In this document: positions 56,301 to 64,000 of the stretch, piece after piece
How positions within the stretch are numbered: position 1 is the stretch's first letter
How the letters are laid out: each line of letters starts with the position of its first letter
Assembly: GCA_028564925.1 (NCBI GenBank)
Contig: CM053029.1
Location: 585,208,731-585,272,730, forward strand
Direction: 5' to 3'
Origin: Lithobates sylvaticus
Lineage: Eukaryota; Chordata; Amphibia; Anura; Ranidae
DNA length: 64,000 nucleotides
Made by a program: the position numbers and the translations under genes
The notes under the pieces: model-generated
Database searches by the model: none
Seen by the model: the letters and a program-made list of their open reading frames with translations, nothing else
Told to the model about the DNA's origin: nothing

Positions 56301-58790
56301 AAATATAGCTCTGTGTGTGTGATGGGACTAACACACTTCAAGTCCTATAGGTGCTTCTGGGAACAAAATATAGCTCTGTGTGTGTGATGGGACTAACACA
56401 CTTCAAGTCCTATAGGTGCTTCTGGGAACAAAATATAGCTCTGTGTGTGTGATGGGACTAACACACTTCAAGTCCTATAGGTGCTTCTGGGAACAAAATA
56501 TAGCTCTGTGTGTGTAATGGGACTAACACACTTCAAGTCCTATAGGTGCTTCTGGGAAGAAAATATAGCTCTGTGTGTGTGTAATGGGACTAACACACTT
56601 CAAGTCCTATAGGTGCTTCTGGGAACAAAATATAGCTCTGTGTGTGTAATGGGACTAACACACTTCAAGTCCTATAGGTGCTTCTGGGAAGAAAATATAG
56701 CTCTGTGTGTGTAATGGGACTAACACACTTCAAGTCCTATAGGTGCTTCTGGGAACAAAATATAGCTCTGTGTGTGTAATGGGACTAACACACTTCAAGT
56801 CCTATAGGTGCTTCTGGGAACAAAATATAGCTCTGTGTGTGTGATGGGACTAACACACTTCAAGTCCTATAGGTGCTTCTGGGAACAAAATATAGCTCTG
56901 TGTGTGTATGGGACTAACACACTTCAAGTCCTATAGGTGCTTCTGGGAACAAAATATAGCTCTGTGTGTGTGATGGGACTAACACACTTCAAGTCCTATA
57001 GGTGCTTCTGGGAACAAAATATAGCTCTGTGTGTGTAATGGGACTAACACACTTCAAGTCCTATAGGTGCTTCTGGGAACAAAATATAGCTCTGTGTGTG
57101 TGATGGGACTAACACACTTCAAGTCCTATAGGTGCTTCTGGGAACAAAATATAGCTCTGTGTGTGTGATGGGACTAACACACTTCAAGTCCTATAGGTGC
57201 TTCTGGGAACAAAATATAGCTCTGTGTGTGTAATGGGACTAACACACTTCAAGTCCTATAGGTGCTTCTGGGAACAAAATATAGCTCTGTGTGTGTGATG
57301 GGACTAACACACTTCAAGTCCTATAGGTGCTTCTGGGAAGAAAATATAGCTCTGTGTGTGTAATGGGACTAACACACTTCAAGTCCTATAGGTGCTTCTG
57401 GGAACAAAATATAGCTCTGTGTGTGTAATGGGACTAACACACTTCAAGTCCTATAGGTGCTTCTGGGAACAAAATATAGCTCTGTGTGTGTAATGGGACT
57501 AACACACTTCAAGTCCTATAGGTGCTTCTGGGAAGAAAATATAGCTCTGTGTGTGTAATGGGACTAACACACTTCAAGTCCTATAGGTGCTTCTGGGAAG
57601 AAAATATAGGGATGTGTGTGTAATGGGACTAACACACTTCAAGTCCTATAGGTGCTAACACACTTCAAGTCCTATAGGTGCTTCTGGGAAGAAAATATAT
57701 AGCTCTGTGTGTGTAATGGGACTAACACACTTCAAGTCCTATAGGTGCTTCTGGGAACAAAATATAGCTCTGTGTGTGATGGGACTAACACACTTCAAGT
57801 CCTATAGGTGCTTCTGGGAAGAAAATATAGCTCTGTGTGTGTGATGGGACTAACACACTTCAAGTCCTATAGGTGCTTCTGGGAACAAAATATAGCTCTG
57901 TGTGTGTGATGGGACTAACACACTTCAAGTCCTATAGGTGCTTCTGGGAAGAAAATATAGCTCTGTGTGTGTGATGGGACTAACACACTTCAAGTCCTAT
58001 AGGTGCTTCTGGGAAAAAATATAGCTCTGTGTGTGTGATGGGACTAACACACTTCAAGTCCTATAGGTGCTTCTGGGAAGAAAATATAGGAGCTCTGTGT
58101 GTGTGATGGGACTAACACACTTCAAGTCCTATAGGTGCTTCTGGGAAGAAAATATAGGAGCTCTGTGTGTGTGATGGGACTAACACACTTCAAGTCCTAT
58201 AGGTGCTTCTGGGAACAAAATATAGGAGCTCTGCCTGCCTGCCACTAACACACTACAAGTCCTATAGGTGCTTCTGGGAACAAAATATAGGAGCTCTGCC
58301 TGCCTGCCACTAACACACTACAAGTCCTATAGGTGCTTCTGGGAACAAAATATAGGAGCTCTGCCTGCCTGCCACGAACACACTACAAGTCCTATAGGTG
58401 CTTCTGGTAACAAAATATAGGAGCTCTGCCTGCCTGCCACTAACACACTACAAGACCTATAGGTGCTTCTGGGAACAAAATATAGGAGCTCTGCCTGCCT
58501 GCCACTAACACACTACAAGTCCTATAGGTGCTTCTGGTAACAAAATATAGGAGCTCTGCCTGCCTGCCACTAACACACTACAAGTCCTATAGGTGCTTCT
58601 GGTAACAAAATATAGGAGCTCTGCCTGCCTGCCACTAACACACTACAAGTCCTATAGGTGTTTCTGGTAACAAAATATAGGAGCTCTGCCTGCCTGCCAC
58701 GAACACACTACAAGTCCTATAGGTGCTTCTGGTAACAAAATATAGGAGCTCTGCCTGCCTGCCACGAGCACACTACAAGCCCCTCTTTGT
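53393..58790 (-). repeat. ~64-bp minisatellite upstream of the hAT transposase, about 80 units in three blocks
   Basis: Block 1 (about 53393-55600) has 64-bp units with CTGTGGGTGCTTCTGCAAAG and TGATGCCACTAACACACTAG. Block 2 (about 55600-58215) has 63-66-bp units with CTATAGGTGCTTCTGGGAAC and GTGATGGGACTAACACACTT. Block 3 (about 58215-58780) has 65-bp units with CTCTGCCTGCCTGCCAC. On the transposase strand each unit contains TTTTCTTTGCAG or TTTTGTTCCCAG followed by AAGCACC, a good 3' splice-site match. The unit nearest the ATG has TTTTCTTCTCAG 26 bases before it. Confidence 0.95.
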
Positions 58791-58935
58791 CAATCAATCT
58801 TTGTAACTGAATCTATCTAACTCAATCTCTGTAAGTGAATCTCTCTAACTATCTAAATGCAGCAGAGTGTCACAGAATCAGCCTGCTCAATCTGCGCCGG
58901 AACAGCATGTGACCGGCGCAGACGGCGTGGCGGCG

Positions 58936-58942
58936 TTTTATA
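58936..58942 (-). promoter_or_regulatory. TATA box of the hAT transposase promoter
   Basis: TATAAAA on the minus strand lies between the palindromes (59000-59239) and the minisatellite. CCAAT-type words in the palindromes sit 35-140 bases upstream. A start near 58908 is inferred, which would put the whole minisatellite in the 5' transcript. Confidence 0.6.
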
Positions 58943-58974
58943 GGGGGGGGGTGTGTACTACAGCCCCTGAGCTG

Positions 58975-59239
58975 TAATTGGCTACAGGCGTCCTGCCTGT
59001 AGCCAATTATGGCTCTTCGAGTTTCCGGGGCTGTGATTGGCCAAGCATGCGGGGTCACAGTGCATGCTTGGCCAATCATCAGCCAGCAATGCACTGGGTC
59101 GGCCGCGCCGGCCGCAATGCATTGCGGGGCCGCTCGCATCACACGAACGTGATGCGAGCGGCCAAAATAGTTCTGGGCTCGCAGAGCGAGCGAACGCCCG
59201 GTGCTCGATGCGAACGTGGGTTCGCATCGAGCACCGGGC
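58975..59239. repeat. Four consecutive perfect palindromes at the hAT end
   Basis: Stems: 58975-58989 with 58995-59009 (15 bp), 59034-59050 with 59062-59078 (17 bp), 59128-59142 with 59149-59163 (15 bp) and 59196-59215 with 59220-59239 (20 bp). The first two include ATTGG/CCAAT. The loops are 4-11 bases. The last stem ends nine bases inside the element terminus. Confidence 0.92.
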
Positions 59240-59896
59240 CCATCCTTACCCAGCACTAGTGCTCTAGAGTCCAGATGGGTAAACAGCTACTGGGTGACCT
59301 CTCCTTTACATTGAATAAATTGGCTTTACATTCTTGATGACATTTCTAGTGAGAACAAACTTCCTTGGACCAAAAAAAACACAAAACATCGTATTATAAG
59401 TGCCGAACGATCGAGGTTGAGTACGATCGAATGCACAGACGAACATGAAAGTGGCCATTTTATAATGTACATCTTTGTCAAAATACAAACACATGGAGCA
59501 GTATGCAAGCCCAAAATCAAACACAAAACACAACTACTTACTTTTTTGAAGAACTCGCTTGATCTTTCTGTACTGATCGGGCTCCCTCAGTTTCAGGTCT
59601 GACCAGCGTTTCCTCAGTTGCTCCTTGGATCGTTGTACCCCAAAATGATTGTACAGCCTCCTCACAACTTTAGACATGATCTTGGCCTTGCGGACATTGG
59701 GGTTGAGGTAAGGCCCATACTTCCCATCATAGTCGCTCCTCTTTAATATGTCCACCATCTCCAACATTTCTCCAAATGACATATTGGAGGCCTTGAATTT
59801 CAGGCTCCGGGATAGGGACGTTTCTGCCTCCGGCCTTTCCTCGTCCTCCTACTCGTTGCTGCAATATTTCGGGCGCACCTGCTGTGTCCCCGCCAT

Positions 59897-60076
59897 GTGC
59901 TCTCCCCACTGCGCCGTAAAGAGAAGGGGTGGGGAATAGACAAGAAAGATCGTCAGGGGCGGGCGGAGTTTGACGCATGCGCACTGTATATAAAACGTCA
60001 CACGCCTGTGTCGTAGCCACGATCTGTGAGACGAGGGGAGAGAAAGCTCACGCACGAGACGATCGCTAAAACGAAG
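59897..60076. promoter_or_regulatory. Divergent promoter of the Myb/SANT-like and MADF genes, with MADF exon 1
   Basis: The 311 bases between the two ATG codons contain a GC box (GGGCGGG), an NRF1-like GCATGCGC, TATATAAA at 59987-59994 directed to the MADF gene and a CRE-like ACGTCAC. A non-coding MADF exon is inferred from about 60020 to a donor at 60076 (AAG/GTACAA). The acceptor is TCTTGCAG at 60202. Confidence 0.65.
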
Positions 60077-60207
60077 GTACAATTTGACATTGGTACATAA
60101 CTAGCCTAGACTGATTAGACCTTGAGGCTTCTTTATGGAGAAGATTAGGAGAGTTTAGCCTGACATTATTTATAGTGTTTTGTGTGGTGTTGTGTCTTGC
60201 AGAGATT

Positions 60208-61394
60208 ATGGACCGCTTCAACCATGTGAGTTTTCTCCCCCTCTTCATTGATAAATATCAGGGAATGCCCCTATTATGGCAGGCAAAACACAGAGACTAC
60301 AGCAACAGACCAAAGAGGTACGCAGCCATGAAGAAACTTGTGGCATTTGTAAAGCCAAGGTTCCCCACGGCAACCGCGGAGACCTTAAGAATAAAAATTG
60401 CCAACCTGAGGAGTACCTATTTCCGGGAGCGCAATAAGGTCCTGAAGTCCCAAGCATCTGGAGCTGGAGCAGATGAGGTCTATGTCCCCACGCTCTGGTA
60501 CTATGACAGGCTCCATTTTCTCAAAGACCAGGCTAATGTCAGGAAGTCACTCTCGACTGTTCCTTGCACGCGTCCTTCCATGCACGCCACCCCTGATGAG
60601 GCTTCCGAGGAGCAACCTGGGCCTTCCAGTCTGGAAGATGTGGAGGAGCCCAGCTTGAGCCAGGTATAGTAGTTTTGTAACCATTTTTGAGAATAATGAA
60701 TGATGTTCACTTAATTCAGGATCCCCAATTGCTTAGTTCCTAACGTGTTTGACATATCAACTGACAGTAGTGTTGGAGACAGTTGGGGCAAGAATCTAAA
60801 CTGCAGGACTGAGAATTGTATGGTTTTCTATTTGTAAACATTTTGCAACAGTCACTAGATGAAAATTGTGTGTGTTTGATGAACAAATAACTGAAACTAT
60901 GTCCCTTTTTCATACACAGGAAGACCTCAGCCAGGAGGTGGCTGTGGAATGTGGCAGTCAGGAGGAGGCAGGGGTTAGTGGCAGCCAAGAGGTGGGTAGT
61001 GGCAGCCAACAGGGGGGTAGGCGTAGGAGCCTGACTGTCTCCCAAGTCCCTCCCCTCCGCCTTCCCTACAGAAGGGGCGAGAAGGATGGGGGAGGTAGGA
61101 GAGTCAGCGCTCCAGCTGATCAGAGATGCTTCAGCCTCCCTATATGCCACACCCACCTACGAGGAGGCCTTTGGCTCCTTGGTTGCCAATAAAATGAAGG
61201 GTATGGAGGTGGGGCAACGCAGCATGTGTGAGGGGGTCATCCTCAAGGTCATAAATGAGGGGATGGCTGGGGAGATGACCCCACTCACACATGTTTGCGA
61301 TAGTGACCTTGCTCCGCCTCCTCCTCCTCCTCCTTCTGCCACCCCACCAGCACCACAGCCACATCGTGGAAGGAAGCGTACAAGGAAGACCTGA
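60208..61394 (+). pseudogene. Harbinger MADF-domain protein, coding exons 60208-60663 and 60920-61394, one frameshift
   Basis: Translation starts MDRFNHVSFLPLFIDKYQGM just after a splice acceptor. Residues 7-110 form a MADF domain: PLLWQAKHRDYSNRPKRYAA, KIANLRSTYFRERNKVLKSQ and LWYYDRLHFLKDQ carry its three-helix, Myb/SANT-like signature. The donor CAG/GTATAG (60663) joins in phase 0 to EDLSQEVAVECGSQEEAG (acceptor CATACACAG). A frame change between about 61050 and 61090 separates this from a second part (SALQLIRDASASLYATPTYE, EVGQRSMCEGVILKVINEGM) that ends in a Pro-rich and basic tail (HRGRKRTRKT). The intact length would be about 310 residues. MADF proteins bind DNA. A role as a second terminal-binding factor or a regulator of transposition is inference. 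Its partner gene is divergent from the same promoter. Confidence 0.85.
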
Positions 61395-61498
61395 GAGTGA
61401 CGACCTGGATTCAGTCTGGTCTGAGAGAAGATGGAGCCTCTCGTAGGACCAGAGCCTGGGGACCTAGATGGCATCTGCTGCAGTTCCGGATGTTTTGG

Positions 61499-61655
61499 AC
61501 TTCAGGACCAGATAGCACTCCCTTATTATTTAGATAGGTACTCCTCAGGCCCCCAATTTTAGACGCTTCAAAAATGATGGTTGCCGTGGGGGTCCAAGGC
61601 TTTGCAAATTCCCCAAGTTTCTCCATCGCTGCGTTCCTCTTTGGTTTGTTGCTGA
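61499..61655 (-). repeat. Inverted copy of part of the MADF exon in the 3' UTR
   Basis: On the minus strand this reads SNKPKRNAAMEKLGEFAKPW and GGLRSTYL. It corresponds to SNRPKRYAAMKKLVAFVKPR and ANLRSTYF encoded on the plus strand at 60301-60448. Identity is around 80% by eye at base level, highest over the first ~75 bases. It lies between the stop codon (61394) and the poly(A) signal (61662). Confidence 0.88.
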
Positions 61656-61661
61656 GACCTA

Positions 61662-61667
61662 AATAAA
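61662..61667 (+). terminator. Poly(A) signal of the MADF gene
   Basis: AATAAA lies 268 bases after the stop codon and is followed by a T-rich stretch. It is the first such signal downstream on the plus strand. Confidence 0.65.
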
Positions 61668-62195
61668 GGTATTTTTGATTTGAAATAATCATTGCCTATG
61701 TTTTTTACTTTTCTACAATGACAGTTTATTTGTGAGTAGGCAGGTACATTTCACTAATCATAAAGTATAATTAACAAGGGGCACCAACAACAAACAAACT
61801 CCTAGTAAATTTAAGCAACAAATAGAAATGTTAATAATGTTGTTTTGCTAAGTTGAGACACACAACCCCCCTCAAAAAAAAAAAAAAAAATCTCCTTAAA
61901 ATATGTATTCCAAAAAAAAAAAAAATGACAAATCCCCCAAAAAATATAACAAAGATTCTTTTACGATCTGAGTAAAAATAAACATGTAGTCTAGAAATCC
62001 TGAAAAGTAATAAAGAACTAAGTTTGTGAGAAGTGCGGGTGAATAGGAGCAGCTAAAACATGTCATTCTTCTTGCATTGTAAAGAAAAAGAGAATGCGCT
62101 GCATTAAAGACATTTTAACATTGCAGCGTGACGAATGTGCTGTGTCGATTAGGAAAGGTAGTTTTACCTGACCGAGCGCTTCCGTCACAGAATTT
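61668..62195. other. Non-coding part of the Harbinger, right side
   Basis: AT-rich DNA with two A runs (about 61876-61925). No ORF or repeat was recognised. It joins the MADF gene to the right terminal region. Confidence 0.45.
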
Positions 62196-62423
62196 CTTCT
62201 GAGCATGCGTAGCACTTTGTCCGTCGGACTACGCTACACACGATCGGATTTGGTGTGATCGGACTTTGTTGTCAGAAAATCTATCCAGCAGGAGATAGGA
62301 CTTTGTCCGTCGGACAATCCGAGGTACACTGTCCGATGGTGCCTACACATGGTCGGATTTTCCGACAACATTGTCCGATAGGACAGAATCCATCGGAAAA
62401 TCCGACCGTGTGTATGGGGGTCA
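62196..62423. repeat. Right terminal region of the Harbinger, shared with its MITEs
   Basis: From CTGAGCATGCGTAGCACTTT on, this region matches the right half of the MITEs at 13392-13810 and 17413-17838 (CGGATTTGGTGTGATCGGAC, CCAGCAGGAGATAGGACTTT, ACACTGTCCGATGGTGC). Confidence 0.85.
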
Positions 62424-62680
62424 TACCCCAACTTCATTTACAAGACATGTTTGAGCCAACATCCGGCGGAATAAAAACATGGATTTTGTTGTCGGAAAGT
62501 GCGATCGTGTGTCGCCATTAGTCACTTGAAGCAAATCAGGAGAGGATAAAAAAAATATTGAATATTACTCCTTGAAATCCAACAATCTTCAGCTATCTTT
62601 GAAGTATTATGAATAGGGTGATCCTTGATGGTATGGTAGGACAAATTTAGTGGATCTGTGGTTGATCCTTGTCTTACTTC
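62424..62680. other. Harbinger flank with a second terminus-like motif
   Basis: ATGGATTTTGTTGTCGGAAA followed by GTGTGTCGCCATTA (to 62519) resembles another Harbinger-type end. The rest is unassigned. Confidence 0.4.
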
Positions 62681-62976
62681 AACCACTTGCCGACTGCTGC
62701 ATGCCGATATACGTCGGCACAATGGCAGAGGTGGGCAAATAGGCGTACAGGTACGTCCCCTTTAAAAGCCGGGGCTACGCGCACGCCGCATAGAGCGTGA
62801 CTGTGCCCACGGGACCGGCAGACTCAATGTCCGCCGTTCTCTTGGCGATCGTGTCACGGAGCCGCAGAACTGGGAAGTGCCTATGTAAACAAGGCATTTC
62901 CCCGTTCTGGCTTGTGTCATGACAGAGATCACTGCTCCCTGTCATCGTCGTCGTGCACTGGTCGGCAAGCGGTTAA
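62681..62976. mobile_element. Short TTAA-type MITE
   Basis: AACCACTTGCCGAC and GTCGGCAAGCGGTTAA are inverted ends. TTAA is intact on the right only (62973-62976), with TTCAA on the left. Confidence 0.6.
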
Positions 62977-63221
62977 AGTGACACTAAACTCTGGCTTAAA
63001 GCGGTATTAAACCCAAAACCAAAAGTGTAATATATATCCCAGGTTACCAATCATTAGATGTGATGGCTGCATTAGCTTTCTTTAGGCTTTTTCCACCTGG
63101 TGATCTGGCCAGTAACACACACCTCCTGTATTAGAGTGACCCCACTCTGGATAAGGGAGCACAGGGGGCACCTTTGGGCAGCACCATTGTCTGTCAGTCT
63201 GGGGGGGAGGGGAGTGTTAAA
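62977..63221. repeat. Family B-like start and unassigned DNA
   Basis: CTTAAAGCGGTATTAAACCC resembles the opening of TTAA family B elements. The remainder was not recognised. Confidence 0.35.
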
Positions 63222-63370
63222 TAGACACGTGCATTTGTTACCGTCCGAAGTTTCAGTGATTTTCGTTTCAACAAAGCGATAACGAACGCGCAGAATCCGA
63301 AATCCGAAAGATCCGAAATTAAAAAAAATTATTTATTTTCGTATCCATTATATTTTCCGAATCGTTGCAA
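63222..63370 (+). mobile_element. Partial hAT MITE (TAGACACGTGCA type)
   Basis: TAGACACGTGCATTTGTTAC and the following CGAA-rich text resemble the left side of 8767-9542. The right end is missing. Confidence 0.55.
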
Positions 63371-63641
63371 CGACAGTTCGATATAGATAGGAGATTCGAC
63401 ATGACGCTGACAATAGTGACCTGTGTCTATCGAACCTGTGGTCGAATGTGCCTAACCTTAGCTCTATTAGTACAAGATCATTTGACACAGAGGGAAAAGA
63501 TTCCACATTATAGAGACAATAGTAAAAGATCTATTAGTGGAATGGTTGGGGGAAGTAAAATGATGATGAGGATGAATGTTATTGGCTGATTGTAACCAAA
63601 GAGGAGGAGCAGTAAAATAGCCAGAACTTTAGAACACACTT
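63371..63641. other. No feature seen
   Basis: Short stretch with no recognised repeat or gene. Confidence 0.3.
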
Positions 63642-64000
63642 AGGCCCCTTTCACACTGGGGCGGTTTGCAGGCGTTATTGCGCTAAAAATAGCGCCTGCA
63701 AACTGACCCGAAACAGCTGTTGCTGGGCTTTCACACTGAAGCTGTGCGCTTGCAGGACGCTGGAAAATGTCCTGCAAGCCACATCTTTGGCTCGCTGTAG
63801 GAGTGGTATATTTACTGCTCCTATAGCGCCCGTTCCCATTGAAAACAATGGGGCAGCGCTCCGAACCCGCCCGCAAAACGCCGCTGCAGCGGCGGTTTGC
63901 GGGCGGTATTAACCCTTTTTCGGCCGCTCTCGGGGGGTAAAACCACCCCGCTAGCGGCCGCAATGCGCCGCTAAAACGACGGTAAAGCGGCGCTAAATAT
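63642..64000. mobile_element. Palindromic MITE, second copy, cut by the window end
   Basis: It begins AGGCCCCTTTCACACTGGGG and continues with GCGCTAAAAATAGCGCC and CCCTTTTTCGGCCGCT, as in 11457-11927. Confidence 0.75.

Larger units (their letters stand above)
47868..59248 (-). mobile_element. hAT transposon with expanded tandem repeats (11.4 kb)
   Basis: The ends are TAGGGATGAGC and GCCCATCCTTA (two mismatches in 11). The 8-bp target duplication CCCAGCAC is perfect (47860-47867 and 59249-59256). The element reads on the minus strand: promoter end with four palindromes, a 5.4-kb minisatellite, transposase (53374-50146), then a ~145-bp tandem repeat. The last ~850 bases (47868-48717) hold TTCGAA-type words near the end and otherwise nothing recognised. 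Over half of its length is tandem repeat, unusual for a hAT of this size. Confidence 0.95.
47212..59896 (-). pseudogene. Harbinger Myb/SANT-like DNA-binding protein, three exons, one early stop
   Basis: Exon 1 is 59896-59542 (donor GTAAGT), exon 2 is 47603-47472 (acceptor CTCATAG, donor GTGAGT) and exon 3 is 47378-47212 (acceptor TTTTTAG, stop TGA). The junction phases agree and give about 217 residues. Residues 35-115 form a Myb/SANT-like (zeste/trihelix-type) domain: MSFGEMLEMVDILKRSDYDG, KYGPYLNPNVRKAKIMSKVV and QLRKRWSDLKLREPDQYRKI. Exon 2 is acidic (EEEEEEGEIIEIGEL). Exon 3 ends in a predicted coiled coil (DLDDIKQNINDVQQKLKNII). The only lesion seen is TAG at codon 16 (59851-59849). An in-frame ATG at 59782 would still give the whole DNA-binding domain. 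In Harbinger elements this partner recruits the nuclease to DNA and the nucleus. The 11.4-kb hAT lies in intron 1. Confidence 0.88.
43661..62423 (+). mobile_element. Autonomous-type Harbinger transposon with three genes, opened by a nested hAT
   Basis: The left end TGCCCCGTACACACGG follows TAA. The right end ACCGTGTGTATGGGGGTCA is its inverted counterpart, and the inner 21 bases (within ACACACGGTCGGATTTTCCG) match without a gap. Without the hAT and its duplicate target the element is about 7.4 kb. Gene order is nuclease (+), Myb/SANT-like (-), MADF (+). The right end could instead be at about 62516, where a second ATCGTGTGTCGCCATTA motif occurs. The 3-bp target duplication is not clean. Confidence 0.85.

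Noticed and set aside
53393-58790. CRISPR-like array
   Set aside because: Units are contiguous tandem repeats without distinct spacers, and the context is a vertebrate transposon.
62420-62519. Second right-hand Harbinger terminus
   Set aside because: The motif resembles an end, but the match to the left terminus is weaker than at 62400-62423. It is kept only as an alternative boundary.

Overview
This window looks like intergenic or intronic DNA from an anuran, most likely a true frog (Ranidae or a close relative). That assignment is inference. It rests on the dense load of amphibian-type repeats: roughly 1-kb TTAA-flanked MITEs, CR1 tails, several Tc1 families, Harbinger MITEs and a Ngaro-like tyrosine-recombinase retroelement. 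Nearly all protein-coding capacity belongs to mobile elements. The only candidate host coding sequence is one short terminal exon near 21.4 kb.

Layout. 1-4108 is the 3' part of a Ty3/gypsy element (pol end plus LTR). 4.1-16.5 kb is a stack of MITEs inserted into one another, including a chain of TTAA elements that share single TTAA junctions (8666-12133). 16.6-19.85 kb is a three-deep nest: a Harbinger MITE inside a minus-strand Tc1 inside a plus-strand Tc1. A probable solo LTR and the host-exon candidate follow (19.85-21.5 kb). 22-29.3 kb holds TTAA elements, a third Tc1 (23824-25383), TA-flanked and hAT MITEs and CR1 pieces. 29.6-31.4 kb is two minisatellites. 31.5-37.5 kb is a minus-strand Ngaro-like element with Gag-like, RT/RNase H, tyrosine recombinase and SGNH-hydrolase-like parts. 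38-43.1 kb is more nested TTAA elements and CR1.

The most striking part is 43661-62423, a Harbinger transposon of about 7.4 kb opened up by an 11.4-kb hAT transposon (47868-59248, perfect 8-bp target duplication CCCAGCAC). The Harbinger carries three genes: a two-exon DDE nuclease (+), a three-exon Myb/SANT-like DNA-binding protein (-) and a MADF-domain protein (+). The last two are divergent from a shared promoter. The 3' UTR of the MADF gene contains an inverted copy of part of its own MADF exon, so its mRNA could fold into a long hairpin. The hAT sits in an intron of the Myb/SANT gene in the same orientation. Its transposase ATG is preceded by about 80 tandem copies of a ~64-bp unit, each carrying a 3'-splice-site-like motif on the transposase strand. 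Its promoter end is four consecutive perfect palindromes beside a TATA box.

Most element genes are decayed: the hAT transposase has two frameshifts, the nuclease has an Asp-to-Asn change and two frame breaks, and all Tc1 transposases are broken. The Myb/SANT gene is nearly whole (one early stop, with an in-frame ATG after it). No tRNA, rRNA or CRISPR was seen. All similarity statements are by-eye recognition.
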